Source: Ligustrum vulgare
Lineage: Eukaryota; Streptophyta; Magnoliopsida; Lamiales; Oleaceae
Assembly: GCA_963555705.1 (NCBI GenBank)
Contig: OY743190.1
Location: 36,810,929-36,874,928 of the forward strand
DNA length: 64,000 bases
Direction of reading: 5' to 3'
Below the pieces are notes generated by a model that did no database searches, was not told the DNA's origin, and saw nothing but the letters and a program-made list of their open reading frames with translations. Each line of letters starts with the position of its first letter. The stretch's first letter is position 1. Below, one piece after another: positions 11,094-25,100 of the stretch. The position numbers were made by a program, and so were the translations under genes.

Positions 11094-13208
11094 AAATCAA
11101 TATGAACAAAATCGAAAAGACTTTAAAATATGGAGCTTAAATAATTGCTTTTAAACATTTGAGGACTAAAATGTAAATTTTTTAAAACTTAGGCTTAAAA
11201 TCAAATAAAGTAAATTACCGGGACTGAAATAAAATGAGTTTGATAATTAGGGCTAAAATAATAACTTTTGAAAGATGAGGGACCAAATTGAATATTTTTG
11301 GAAGTTGAGGGACTAAAATGTAAATTTTCCAAAAGTTGGGTCGAATCTCAAAATAAATATTACTATATGGCTGAAATAATATATTTTAAAAATGAAAGGG
11401 CTGATTAAAATCATTTAGAACTTAAGGGACTGAAATGATAGTTTAAAACTGAAAGGACTGAAATAAAACATTTTAAAAACTTTAGGGACTGAAATGATCA
11501 CTTTCCAAACTTGGGGACTGACGTGCAAATTCTGGAAAATTATTAAATTATCAGATATCTCTCTCTCTCTCTCTCTACCATTTCGATCTAAAATTCAGAC
11601 GAGAGAGAGATGAGCGAAAGAAAAACGAGAGACATGCGAAAAAGGGGAGAAGACCGGTGGTTACTGCCGGTGATTTCGCCGGCGAAATCCAGCGCAAGGT
11701 GCGGTGAGGGGAGTCAAAGGCTGGGGGTTGAAGATTAAGGGTTCAGTGCGAGTTGGTGTGTGAGAAATTGAGACGAAGCCGCTGCTTAAATCGCGATTTT
11801 CCGGCGAAGAAACAGCCGGTGGTTGAGGTAAGTAATGGGTTTTGTTCATTCTTGGTTTTGGGTTTTGATTTTGAGGGTATATCAAGTTGGGACCGAGGAT
11901 TGTAGTGTGCGAGTTTCTGATTTGGGTGCAGGGTGGTTTGTGCAGGTTTGGATGGGATGATGATGGTGATTGAGGGTAGTGAACTTGTGATGGTGGGGTG
12001 TTTATTGTGTGATAAATCTTGGAGTAAGGATGAAGAGGTCAGTGGTGATTCAAATTGTGCAGGTGATGTTGAGTTGTGATGTTTGAGTGTTCGATTGATG
12101 CGGTGGTGTGTACGAATCCCTCATACAGATTGTGGTTTGGCTGCTGGGATTGTGGATGGCTCGGTGGTGGTTGGATTGGTGATTGATGGCCATGACTGCA
12201 ACGGGGCTGCGTTGGTTGTTGGAAGTGGAATTGCAGTTGGGAGTGATCTGTGGTGATGGTGGTGTTGAGATGAGGCGAAATGTGATGACTGATGATGATG
12301 ATTGGATTCTTGGGTTGAAGGTCGATTTGTGTATTGTGGTTGTGCAGTGGGTGGTGAGGATCATGATGGTGATTGCAGTGAGGTTGGCTGGCTTCATGAA
12401 TTGGTAAATTGGTGATGGTGATGAATTTGATTACAGTGGTTCGGTTGGTGATGAAGGTGATGAGTAGGATTATAGAGGATGGGTGATGATGAATTGTGGT
12501 GGAAAACATCATGATTTGGAGGATGGTGGAGACATAATTGATTTGTTTATTGTGGGATTTAGGTGGTGGTTTGAAATGATGGGGTTGATGCTCGGGTGTG
12601 ATTTGTGCAGAGGGAGAGAAGATGGAATAAAAATTGAAGGTGGGGGAAGAAAATGTCTTAAAGGAAAAGAGAGAGAAAAAGAAATGTTTAATGGAAGACA
12701 TCATAATTTGGGAGGGGAATCATTGAATATAACATGATTTAGTGGAACATGATAGAAATGATTTCTTGAGGTTGGGTATCAATGAAAGTGAGAGATCATA
12801 TGAAATAAGCGAGAATGGTGGAGAATTAGTTGGAAATACTTTGATTAAGAATTGTATTTAAAACAGATATATTTTGGACTGAAAATATATTTGAGAATAA
12901 ATAAATTTTGAGATAAAATTGAATTACGTATTTGGACTTGAAATAATTTGAATACGGAAAATTGAGATATTTTTACTGAATTTGGAATTCAAACTGATTT
13001 TGAAAATAATACTTTAAATAAATAATTAAAATAATATAATTTTAGAAATTCGTAATTTAATTTAAAAATCGAATAAATTCGATATTTCTTGACTTGGCTA
13101 GACGAATCCGTCGCGGCGTTAACTTCAAAATAATTGGTGAAATAGTAGCGACACAATTTTCTAAATATTAAAAATTATAAAATTGCGTAAAAATTCTTGG
13201 TCACTACA

Positions 13209-13886
13209 ATTATGATGTTAATGAGTATGCGGACATGATTGAGAAAATGCTCTGTGAGGGAGCTCAATCCGCTACTAGATGATGTTATGCATAACATGTG
13301 CCTTATGTGCACAAGAAAGAAGTAAGAAGACTCGTGCTGAAATGCACAATATGAAGACTATCAAGAGCCAATTTCAAGGAGCCTATGATTTTCAAAATAT
13401 GTCCCGTGCTACAATGCACAAGATGAGACTACCAAGAGCCGTTTTCAAAGAGCCGAATTTATGTATTCAATTATTTTGTAGATTAATTAATTGACGATGA
13501 GTCTACTGAGTATTTCATTTTTGAAATGCTCACTCTACTTTTAACAGTTTTGCAGATTTCGGAGACGGTGGCAAGTGATGGATGATGGTGACAATAATCG
13601 ATAAATGGTTGAAAGTTTGACTTTCACGATTTCCGTATTTTCCAAACATCGAATAATTTTGAAAAGTTAATTTATTTGAGAAATTATGACATTGTAAATT
13701 TCTTTACAATATTAGATTTACTATTTTAACTTGTTTCATAAATGTTTTTAAATTTTATCGATCATTACAGTTTATTTAATGTTGCCATAAATGAATTTCA
13801 GTTATTCTTCCACAAAAATATTATTCAAAAAAATTAGATCAGAAAAAGAAGTGGTGAACCGGGTATACGGAACCCGGGGCGCTACA
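13209..13886 (+). mobile_element. A-type LTR 3' fragment in plus orientation
   Basis: This is the reverse complement of the A-type LTR seen at 36686-37050 and runs to the exact LTR end GGGGCGCTACA at 13886. It begins where the A1 5' LTR ends, so A1 probably inserted into an older, opposite-strand A-type LTR. 'gcgctacaaatac' occurs twice at the right edge (13881-13893 and 13894-13906), close to a target duplication. Confidence 0.7.
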
Positions 13887-13901
13887 AATACAGGCGCTAC
13901 A

Positions 13902-14181
13902 AATACAATCATATATGCTAACTTATAAATAAAATAATTATTGAATGCGCACTTTTGAAAAACGTAAAAAATTGTAGATAAGAGTCTACCTTAAATCTGA
14001 CGAGTGTAAAGTTGAGCGGGAAATGACTTCAATTTCTTTAATTCTCCGTTCGCTTCGTCTTAGCCAATAAGTCTCCTTATATTTAGAAATTTATAGTTTA
14101 AAAATGATAATTTACAATTGAAGGACTGAAATTGATGTTTTGAAAGTTTAGGGACCAAAATGAATACTTTTGAAACTTGAG

Positions 14182-14231
<50 letters not shown>

Positions 14232-16297
14232 AAATCAATATGAACAAAATCGAAAAAACTTTAAAATATGGGGCTTAAATAATTGCTTTTAAACATTTGA
14301 TGACTAAAATGTAAATCTTTTAAAACTTAGGCTTAAAATCAAATAAAGTAAATTAGCAGGGACTGAAATAAAATAGGTTGATACTTAGGGGTTAAAATAA
14401 TAACTTTTGAAAGATGAGGGATCAAATTGAATATTTTTGAAAGTTGAGGGACTAAAACGTAAATTTTCCAAAAGTTGGGTCGGAGTTCAAAACGATAGGG
14501 TTGAAATATATATTTTAAAAATGAAAGGACTGATTAAAATAATTTAGAACTTAAGGGACTAAAATTATAAGTTTAGAATAAAAAGGACTGAAATAATTAT
14601 CTTTAAAAAAACTTTGGGGACTAAAGTGTAAAATCTGAAAATTAATATATCAGAATTTTAAATCCTCAGATCTTACTTTTCTCTCACTCTCAACTCACGA
14701 TTCACTCCCTCTCTCAACCTATCTACGCAAATCAGAGAAAAACGAGAGGCGGAGTCGACGGTTTACTCCTTGCTGATCTCCGTCCATATTTCCGGCGATG
14801 GTACTGCTGAAACATGGATGTACTGAGGAGTAAGAAGTGATAGCAAAGAGGCGAAGCTTGATGAGAGAGAATGGCGTGAAATCGAAGCAAGAATCTGGGC
14901 TGAGACGAAAATTGAAGTTCGAGTTTGGGCTTGTGAAAACCGGCGGTCAAGGTAGGGTTCTAAACTTATTCTGTTTCTGGGTTTGGGTTTGATTTTGGTT
15001 TTGATTTAGGTTTGGGCATGATGGTGAGGGATTGAAGTTTTGGGGCAGTGGCTATGGTTAATTGGTGATTCAGTGACTCTGTGGTGGTTACGGTGGAGTT
15101 GCTGGTGGTTGGGGTCTGCTTGTGATTACGGTTTAGGTGGTGGATTGGTATCTTGATGATAATGGTTGAGGTGATTGTTGGTTGTGGTAGTTTGGTTGTG
15201 GTGATAGCTTGATCGAACCGGTGAGGTGGTGGTGGTGAAGGTGGAAATGGACAGTGGTTGCAGCGGTTCGTTGGTGGTGACTGAAATGATGGTAGATTGC
15301 TTTTGGTAACGGTTTTGAAAATGGTTGGTGACTGAGGCAGTGTCGAATTGATGTAGGTGAAATGGTGGATGACCGGTGGTGACTGGATTGAGGTGGGAGC
15401 TGCAGTGTGGTGGTTATGGCCTTGTATTGGTAATAGAAATGGTGTTGATAAGGGATCTTGGCTACGGTTCTGATTTTGAGATTGGAGTTTGGGCAGTAGC
15501 GTCGATGGAGGTGTTACTGGGAAAGGATGCTGAGGTACGGTGTATTGGTTGTGCAGGGAAATTTAGCTTGGTCAGTGATGATGGCTGGGAAAAATGGAAG
15601 TGGTGTGTCGGGTTTGCTGGAAGTGGCTGCAATGGACTTAGGAGAGGTTGGCTGCGTGAATTGGTTGTTGTGTGATTGAAGGCAGCAAGCTGCTCTCGTG
15701 GCTACATATGGTGAGGAAGGTGATGAATGATGAAGGTGTATTATAGGAGAGTAAAGTGGGAGTTAGTGGGTAATGATGATGGTGGAGAATATTAGGTATA
15801 AAGGTGGGGAAAAAAAATGTGGGGTGCGAGAGATTTATTGCTGAAAGGAGGGTTGGTGGTGGGAATTTTAGGTAGAATTAGGTATAATTTATTGATTAGT
15901 ATAAATAACTAAAAGTTTGACTACATTCAATTAGGAAATGTAATTTATAACAAATATGTTTTGGACCGAAAATAAATTTGAGAATAAATAAATTCTGAGA
16001 TAAAATTGAATTACGTATTTTGGACTTAAAATAATTTAATAAGGAAAAATTGAGATATTTTAATAAATTTGGAATATAAAATTATTTTGAAAATAATACT
16101 TTGAATAATTAATTCAAATAATATAAATTTAGAAATTCGGATTTTAAAATTTGAAATCGAACGAATTCAATATTTCTTGACTTGGTTAGACGAATACGTC
16201 GCGGCTTTAACTTAAAAATAATGGGTGAAATAGTAGCGACACGATTTTCTAAATATTAAAATAATTATTAATTGCGTAAAAATTCTTGGTCGTTACA
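13902..16297 (-). mobile_element. 3' LTR of element A2 (truncated)
   Basis: Minus-orientation LTR with an exact 5' terminus (GGTCGTTACA ending at 16297), followed by the polypurine tract (ACTCACCCCCTTAAAAT on the plus strand). Its left part resembles the solo LTR at 10270-10350 more than A1, and the 3' terminus is missing. It contains an (AT)n run (14185-14226), phased 'gagggactaaaa' repeats and a TGGTGG-rich stretch at 15030-15690. The 99-aa frame there is low-complexity, not a gene. Confidence 0.8.
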
Positions 16298-16533
16298 AAC
16301 TCACCCCCTTAAAATAATTTCGTCCTCGAAATTAAACTTACTCGATCTTATGATTTTTGAATACTTAATCAAAATCTCTTCTTCTTTTTTCTTTCTCTTA
16401 GGTAGTCTTATCGCTACCATATCTAACCCACTGGGCTTTGACTAAATGCATCTCTTTGTTTTTCTTAAGAACATGGACTTTTCTATCAATAATAGACATA
16501 TGTGTCTACTCAAAAATTCTTCTGAATCATAAG
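16298..16533 (-). mobile_element. A2 interior, 3' part
   Basis: Polypurine tract and decayed integrase C-terminus, matching A1 3386-3620. Cut by LTR B1 at 16534. Coding capacity is lost. Confidence 0.7.
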
Positions 16534-19324
16534 TGTAATACCGCTTTTTCGTTTTACAGGCTTTCATGGATTTCGCGTAATTTTTCTATTAATGTCTCTA
16601 TTAATCATTAGTGACATTATTATTGTTGATAATTATTTGAATTATTTTGCAGTGGAAGGATTTGGAAACCGTCTCGCTCAATGTGCCAATTAGAAAATTA
16701 TAAATTTGTTTACTTGCAATTTATGTGAATAATTGTTTTATTTCCTAAGCTTGCCAATTTCTATTTTTGTCAAATTATTATAAGTGGTAAATTTTAGGGT
16801 ATTTTGTAAATTTATGATAGATGTGTACTTAATTTTGAAACTTAGGGAGAATGAGGGACTAAATTGCAAATTCCCAAAATATAAACTTTAAACCTAATTT
16901 AATCCCTCACTCACGACACTCCACTCTCGCCTCACTCCCTCGTCTCTCGTTCTCTCCCTCTCTCGACGTCGCTCTCTCTGTCTCTGCGCTCTCTCTGTCT
17001 CTCGACACGCCACCACCACACCACCGTCGCCGACCACCGGTAGCACACTCTCCCTTCCCCTCTCACGCACAAAACACACACGAACGCACACACCCAGGGC
17101 ACACCCGCGGACTGCACTCAACACACACACACTCACACTCACACTCGAAAAATATGTATATGATGTGTGTGTATCTATATATCATACATAGATGTGATTT
17201 TTACAATTGGGTGATAGGTATATGTATGTATATGTGTGATTTGTTCTAGATTTCCAAATTATGAAAACTAATTTCAGAATTTTAATTATTCTAAATTTTG
17301 AATTTAACTGTTAATTTTGATTGATTTAGATTAAATTGCAATTTGAAATGAAATGCTCAAATTTATGGAGTTAAGATTTCCGTTAGTTTAATGTTGAGTT
17401 AATTTGAGATTTTCAGATTTTTTAATGGGGTTAGTCGACTGTTTGGCATGAATGCTGGTATATATGATGCACTTTTCATACTTCTAATGTGATATGTTTA
17501 ATTAATTGAATTAAATTCTTAGTTTAAATTGAGTTATAATTGTACTTTTTGACATTGTGGAAAATTATGTAATTGTGTATTGGATTTCAAAAAAAAATTG
17601 GAATTTTAAGACTATGATACTTTGTTTGAAATTTTACTTTAAATTTTGAATTATAAATGTTTATTTTCAACCTTTGAAATTAAGGTTATGAGGTTTTGTT
17701 TGATTCTAGAGTTAAATTGACGATCATATTTGAGTATCTTCAAATTCTTAATAACGGGATTTTTTAATCGAGAAATTTTGTAAAGTTTAGGTTAAGCTAA
17801 ATATTTCAACTTAAATTTGAATAAATGAATGATAAAGAACTCGTAAGTGCATGTAATTGGATCCCTCGTTTTGAATATAATATTATATGCATTAGTCATG
17901 ACTTAAGATCACATGTGAGTTAAATTGAAGTTTTAATTTCAGTTAATGTTTGATTGAGTATTAAAATGAATAACGAATTTAATTGTCAACTAAAAGTATA
18001 TTTTATTAAATGAATGGATACAACTAGGATTTTGGTACATTGACGACACGGGCAGTCGAGGTTCCTCCACTTGCAAATTCAGAAACGGTAAATTACTAAG
18101 GACTGCAAGTAAGTAAACTTCCCCCCTATTTTCATCAAAGTTGAATGTAAATGTGAGTTATGTGTAAATGACTGTCGTGCAATTTACTTGCTTTGATGAA
18201 TTTCCTTACTTTATGAAAGCATATGTTATTGAGAAGAATGTTTAAGCATGCACATTATCACGCCATTGCATCATAAAGCATGCATTGGCATCGAAATTGG
18301 GAAGTCAAATGTTTTAAATGAAAGAAATGTGTCAAGTGCAAGTTTGTTCAAGGTTATGTATCCCAAGTTTTTTTTAAGAATGAATGGGTGTACTTCTAGT
18401 TCATGAAAGTTGCGAGTGGGAAATGTGGCGCGGGGGACCGGCGTACCCGAATTAAGTCGCTTTGCGACGGAATGTTCAACCGTTTACGGTGGACTGTTAA
18501 ACCGCTTTGCGGTGGGAAAGTGAATGTTAAACCGTTTTGCGATGGAAATGCGCATGTTAATCTGGTTCCAAATAAATAATTGCCCACTGTATTCTGATTG
18601 ACTAGAAGTTACATCAAGTGAGCTCACGATGGAAATGAAGTGAAAGTTTTGAAATGTTAAACGAAAGTTTGAAAAGTTTGAATGTTCTTGAAAGTAAAGA
18701 GAAAGGGATACATATATGGAAATTTTTTAAAGCATTCATGTCATAAGCATGCATTCATGCATAAAGTTTACTTACTGAGCTTTAGCTCACCCCAATCCCT
18801 CCCCATATTTCAGGTGATGAAAGTTAGATGATCAGAGGAGAACACTTGACGACTGACTCCGACAGTATCTATCGCCGCCTTAATTAATAAAGTTAAATTT
18901 ATTCAAGTTATCGTTTAAATTATTTCCTTCATTCATTATTATTGATAATAGTTTGGTTGAAGTTAATTTTGATTAAGTATGGGTGACGCATTTGAGGTTA
19001 AATTTCCTCTTAATTCATTTGTCAATGTCGTTTGATATTTTTGGAAAATCTTATGCTTGAGGAGTTTGGGGATTGAATGAATTGATTTTGGAAATGATGA
19101 ATGTGGTTGAGATGTGATTGATGCTTTAAATCTTTTAAAATGGTTTTGGTGTCCCTCTATAGGTTGGCTATGTCCAATTTATAGAGGAGATTCTGTCGAA
19201 ATTTCTGTAAAATTTTATAATAGTTAATTGAATATTTTAATTGTGTAAACGATTTAAATTCCGCATTTAATGTGAATGGAAGTTAACACGCCTAGGTTTA
19301 AGGTTTTGAACTTGGGGTGTTACA
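16534..19324 (+). mobile_element. LTR of element B1 (2791 bp)
   Basis: Starts TGTAATACCGC and ends GGGGTGTTACA, immediately followed by a primer-binding site, so this is the 5' LTR of a plus-strand Ty3-type element of family B, distinct from family A. A pyrimidine-rich stretch lies at 16900-17140, with CA repeats to about 17150. The overlapping arginine-rich frames on the minus strand are composition artefacts. Four small hairpins lie at 18450-18560. B1 sits inside A2 and its right side is lost after about 195 bp of leader. Confidence 0.85.
18450..18560 (+). repeat. Tandem mini-hairpins in LTR B1
   Basis: Four successive short inverted repeats: GTCGC-TTT-GCGAC, ACCG-TTTA-CGGT, ACCGC-TTT-GCGGT and an imperfect ACCG-TTTT-GCGAT. 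They are spaced about 22-31 bases apart and joined by 'atgtt' or 'ctgtt'. The counterpart in B2 (38808-38912) keeps the pairing. Confidence 0.75.
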
Positions 19325-19519
19325 TTTTTGGTATCAGAGCTAAGAGTTTTAAAAGCGATTCTGTAGACTTTTAAAACTTATTTGAAAATGGTTCGGGTAC
19401 TGAGTCACGCCTCAAGTGCATCTTCCTCGATCATCTGGTAAGTTAAATTTTGTTTAATTTATGCAATGTTATGTGATGTTCCAGTTATCACAATTTATTG
19501 CATGTTAATGTGTAATGTC
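19325..19519 (+). promoter_or_regulatory. B1 primer-binding site and leader stem-loop
   Basis: TGGTATCAGAGC at 19329-19340, five bases after the LTR. It is followed by a perfect 11-base inverted repeat, AGTTTTAAAAG (19345-19355) / CTTTTAAAACT (19368-19378), with loop CGATTCTGTAGA. The leader stops near 19519 where A2 sequence resumes. No gag remains. Confidence 0.85.
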
Positions 19520-21009
19520 GTAAACCATAATTTGTCATTTCCAAAACTTCTTGTCACCAAATATCCCAAAACAATTAAAACAATTCCCTGAATATTCTCT
19601 CTTTGTAATATACCCAATAACATATTTTTCACAAATCAACATAATATCATTAGCTTGTCTTTAACATATCTTCTCGATCAAATTCCAAAATAATCAACCG
19701 TATTATCTCTTATACTCATAATTTATAATATTCTCCCATACAAGTGATCAATCCGTTCCCAAAAATAATTAAGATTCTTCCCAAAAACGTCATAATACTT
19801 GTCTTCACTCATCTTTCAAAATATATCTTATCATATACTAAATCTCGCTTATGGTATAAATGAACTTGAAATTCTAACCTCAATTCCTTTATCGGGTGCA
19901 TTTCATACTATGCTCTTAATTTCAAATGATAAAATTTCTAGACATAGTCTCCCTTGTAATTTGGACTTATCCAATCCGTATGTATACTTCAACAATAATA
20001 ATTTAATTCTACATTTGACCACAATGATTTAAATATTGACAACAATTCCAACACTTAAATATCATCAAAATATCCCAAAAATCAATTCATAATTCCTCAA
20101 CATAACAATTTCAAATCATATTTTCCAATATCAATATCTCACTTCCTTCAATACATTAATTGGCTCAAAAGACCACTCATACTTATAAATATATACCACA
20201 AATCATATTCTCAAAATTTAATCACCAGATCCAACTATATAATAAATTTCTCTTCAAAATAGAGGAATAATTCACTTAACACGATATCCATTACTTAATT
20301 CTCAATAATTAAGAACCAAATTTTTAAATCTCTAACTCCATAATTCTTCTCATAAAAAGTCTCAATAAAAATCACATCACTTATAATTTCAATATCTCAT
20401 AAAACTTCATAAAACTGGCTTGCTATTTCTCGTTTAATCTAAACGATAGATAATTCGAAAATATTTTCTAATCCTTTCTATTGACTTCTCGTAATTCATG
20501 CCATGTCTAAAATTAATTATGCAAAGTCCAGGTAGGGTTCATCATTTCTAAACTCGAGGACAAAAATTATTTTGAAAAATCATTCTTAAATCATATTATT
20601 CCCATTATGCTCAACAACTCGTTCTCTTTCTTTTCTTTTCTTTCTGAAAAAATTTCTCGTTATACTTCAAAACTCATTTCTTTCTTTCTTTCCAAAACTC
20701 ATTTCTTTCTTTCTTTCTCAAAAATTTCTCGTTATGCTTTAAAACGCATATCTTTCTTTCTTTCTTATTCGGATACAATTTCTTTCTTTTTCTTTTTCTC
20801 TTTCTCATAAATCATTAAAATAAGTATCCAAAATACTGAAATAACTTTAAATATCATAAACTTCTTTACCTCGGAGTTGGTGGAACGAAATGATGGCAGT
20901 GGCAATCTTCATCAATAAAAATCTTATAATGAAAAAATGTTTCTTGAAATTTTTTTTTTTTGAAAATTTTTCCAGTCTACAGAAACGCAGACTAGCTCTG
21001 ATACCAAGC
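19520..21009 (-). mobile_element. A2 interior, 5' part (non-coding)
   Basis: AT-rich non-coding interior shared with A1 (4160-4310, 6560-7480) and B2 (41940-42640), then a C/T-rich leader with TTTC runs at 20610-20810 and a T11 run at 20951-20961. The primer-binding site lies at 20995-21006 and the adjacent stem CCAGTCT/AGACTag at 20972-20995. No gene is seen. The small open frames here are low-complexity. Confidence 0.7.
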
Positions 21010-21287
21010 TGTAACGCCCCGAGTTCCGATGAACGCGGGAACGTCACTTTTAATAAATTTGGAATATAAAATGATTTTGAAAATAATACTTTGAATAATT
21101 AATTCAAATAATATAATTTTAGAAATTCGGATTTTAAAATTTGAAATCGAACGAATTCAATATTTCTTGACTTGGCTAGAAGAACACGTCGCGGCTTTAA
21201 CTTAAAAATAATGGGTGAAATAGTAGCGACACGATTTTCTAAATATTAAAATAATTATTAATTGCGTAAAAATTCTTGGTCGCTACA
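21010..21287 (-). mobile_element. A2 5' LTR remnant with large internal deletion
   Basis: Only 278 bp remain: about 40 bp of the LTR 3' end (TGTAACGCCCCGAG) joined to about 238 bp of the 5' end (finishing GGTCGCTACA at 21287). Both termini survive, so roughly 2 kb was lost from the middle. The next base starts 18S rDNA. Confidence 0.8.
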
Positions 21288-21963
<676 letters not shown>

Positions 21964-22022
21964 GATTTTTTTTTGATCGGTAAATGTGAAATATATTGAT
22001 CAATATATTTATACAAAATACA

Positions 22023-22037
22023 CCGGACATACCCGGG
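22023..22037 (-). other. Hairpin motif in LINE1 3' UTR
   Basis: CCGGACATACCCGGG, a small near-palindrome also present in three copies in the LINE2 3' UTR. See the finding on shared 3' hairpins. Confidence 0.6.
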
Positions 22038-22101
22038 TGAACAAAAAGATGTGAAACATCATCAATGGTCTAAAGACCCAAGGCAACAGACTCAAATTAA
22101 A

Positions 22102-25100
22102 TCAAACATGCGGATACAATGAAAACATGTCCCTATAAACATGTGTTTTGATGCGTCTTGTGATGCAATCAGGGTTTGTATTTCGACCCTCAAATTTCTT
22201 CCTGTTTCTTGCAATCCAAATATAGTAAATGGTTGCTGCAAGCGCAATTTTCTTGGCTTTACTTTGCCAAGATGTTCCTCGGCCTTCCTTTTTGATCCAC
22301 TTCAAGGCACTAGAGATTGTGGACATCGATCTTGTAATGCGCAGCCAAACTCTAATATGATCCCAAATTCTTGAACAGAAAGAACACTGAAAGAATAAGT
22401 GCTGAGCAGTTTCTGAATTTGTTCCACATAACACACAAGTTCGATCAATATCTAAGTGCAACAGCTTGTCCATTGTGCACAGTTTTGTCTTGGCACAAAG
22501 CCACAGAATGAAGGAGTGTTTCGGTGTGATGAAAGATCCCCAAACTTCCTTGTCTCAACTCGTCATTGTCCCTTTTGGCCGAAAAAATTCATAAGCCTTT
22601 GCAATACAAAGATTGTTCCCAATTGTCCAGCTTGATAGTTTTTCTATGGCAGCTTGGATAGAACCTTGTGAATTGCAAAGAACATCCCTGATGGACACCA
22701 GATTCTTGAATAACGGGGAGTCATCCTTTTTGGTTGACCAGTCCCAAATAGAAGTTCCTTTTAAAAAGTACTGATTTACCCAACGGACCCAAAGAGTATC
22801 CTTCTTATGTTGAATATTCCATAAGGACTTAGCAAGAAGTGCAAGATTCCAGCAATGTTTGTCCCTAAAACCGAGGCCCCATTCAGATTTTGGAAGGCAA
22901 ATTTCCTTCCATGCAACCAACGGCTTCTTAAATCCCCAGAGGAAGTTTCGACATAAGCTAATAATTCTAGCTTTAACAGCTGCGGGAATCGGGAAGATAG
23001 AAAGCCAATAGCATTCAACACCTTGTAAAACTGATTTCAAAAGCTCTGCTCTCCCTGCATAGGATAAAGAGTTCTGCGTCCATGCACTGATATATGCTGC
23101 AATTTTATCAAGAAATTGAGCATAGCAATTGACTTTCAATTTTTCTGCAGCTAGAGGGATACCCAGATACCTAAATGGCATAGTACCTTTTGGAATGTTT
23201 GTGAGGTGTTGAATATCCTCCAAATATTGGCCATGGATACCTGCATTAAATAAGGTAGACTTGGCTGAGTTTAACCAAAGTCCCGATGCTTTCCCAAAAT
23301 TAGTTAAGCATTCCATCAAGATGCGAACCGAAGTGACATCTCCTCTAGCAAAAAGCATCAAGTCATCTGCATATGCCAAATGAGTAATCTTGAGCTGGCC
23401 ACATTTGGGGTGAAAATTGAACTCGCTATTATGAGTGATTGCTTTCAACATTTTTGAGAGATATTCAAGACAAAGCACAAATAAGAAAGGCGACAAAGGA
23501 TCCCCTTGCCTGAGCCCCTTTCGTCCCTTAATGAAACCATGCAGGCTACCATTCAATGAAATTGAATATGAAGGTGTCGAAATGCATTCCATAACCCAAT
23601 GTATGAACTTTGAAGGAAACTCCAGACCTTCAAGGACAGATTTAAGGAACTCCCAATTTACTGAGTCATATGCTTTACTCAAATCAATTTTGAGCAAACA
23701 TCTCGGTGCAACCCTCTTTCTGTTGTATTGCCTTAAAAGCTCTTGAGCAAGGTGAATATTCTCAGTAATGCTTCGTCCCTCCACAAAAGCAGCATGTGCT
23801 TGATCTACAATGGTGCCAAGAATTGTACGTAATCTATTAGCAAGAATCTTGGTAATTACCTTGTAGAATACATTACAACAGGAAATCGGTCTATAGTCCC
23901 CAACATTAGACGTATGATTTGATTTTGGGACTAATGCAATGACTGTGTAGTTGGTTTGTTTAAGAAGTGATTTTGAAGAAAAAAATTCTTCAATTGCCAC
24001 ATAAAAATCAGCTCCCACAATATCCCAAGCTTTCTTGAAGAAGCATGATGTGTATCCATCTGGACCAGGTGATTTGTCATCACCAATGCTGAAAAGAGCT
24101 TCCTTAATTTTTTGTCTAGAAATATCCCGAACAAGGGAATCAGCTTGTTCAGCAGAAACAAGAGTTCCTTCTTTAAGAATGTTCGAATCAATGGGAATAC
24201 AATTGTTGCTCGTGCCCAACAGTTTGCTGTAGACCCACGACTTCTTTTCGTAAACCCACGGCTTCTTTTCGTAACCTGGCGACCATCCCTTGTAGCTCAA
24301 AGTTTGTTGGCTGATCATGAAGCTCAAGTTGAGCAGATTTCAATTGGAAATTTGCATTTTTAGCCTTAGAAGAGATGTGTGCAAAGTGCTTATTATTAAG
24401 CTGCTTAAGGTCCCCTTTAAGCCTTTGCAACTTCTTGCACATCCTAAATTGGGCATTCCCCACAATATTCAGATTCCAACCAGCTTGAACAGTGTCATGG
24501 AAATCACCATGAGATGTCCACATATTGAAAATTTTGAATGGCCTGCTCTGACCCTCATCATGTTGTAAAATTGAAACAATACATGGTGAATGATCGGATA
24601 AACAACCAGATGGCTGAAAATCAGCATGGCTATGGAACCCTGTTTGCACCCAAAGGTTATTTTAACCATAGCCCTATCAAGCTTGCTCCAAGTTGATGTA
24701 TTGTTCCAAGTATAGAAACAACCAATGGAACGAACATCAACAAGCCCCGCATCAAGACAGCAATTAGCAAAGTCCTTAATTTCATATGTGGTAACCCCCA
24801 ACCCATTGCACTTCTCATCGAACTTAAGAACATTGTTGAAATCACCAATAAGCATCCAAGGTAAAGTGCAATTTGACCCAAATTCAACAATATTTTTCCA
24901 GAGTGGCCTACGATTGACAATAGTATGGAATCCATATACAAAGCTAACATGAAAAGAAATAGATGTTACCTTGCATGAAACAATGCAATGGATAATTTGG
25001 GCAGTTGTCTCCAAAATTTCCACTTTTGCCTTAGACGGATCCCACAGAACTAAGATTCTGCCAGCTTTATGAGAAGCGAAGTTATTCACTTGTAAAAATT

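Larger units (their letters stand above)
7488..13208 (-). mobile_element. 5' LTR of element A1, split by a solo LTR
   Basis: Minus-orientation LTR. Its 3' end is at 7488 (TATAGCGCCCCGAG, where the expected TG has become TA) and its 5' end at 13208 (CACTACA). A 2480-bp solo LTR plus its 5-bp duplication interrupts it at 8386-10870. Without that insert it is about 3.2 kb. It agrees closely with 703-3385, for example in the TGATGGTG-rich stretch at 11930-12500. An (AT)n run lies at 11034-11088. Confidence 0.85.

Noticed and set aside
15376..15675. 99-aa Gly/Val/Trp-rich frame
   Set aside because: TGGTGG-rich LTR sequence, antisense to A2; no family features.
16894..17142. Arginine-rich frames on the minus strand
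   Set aside because: They arise from a CT-rich and CA-rich run in LTR B1, antisense to the element.
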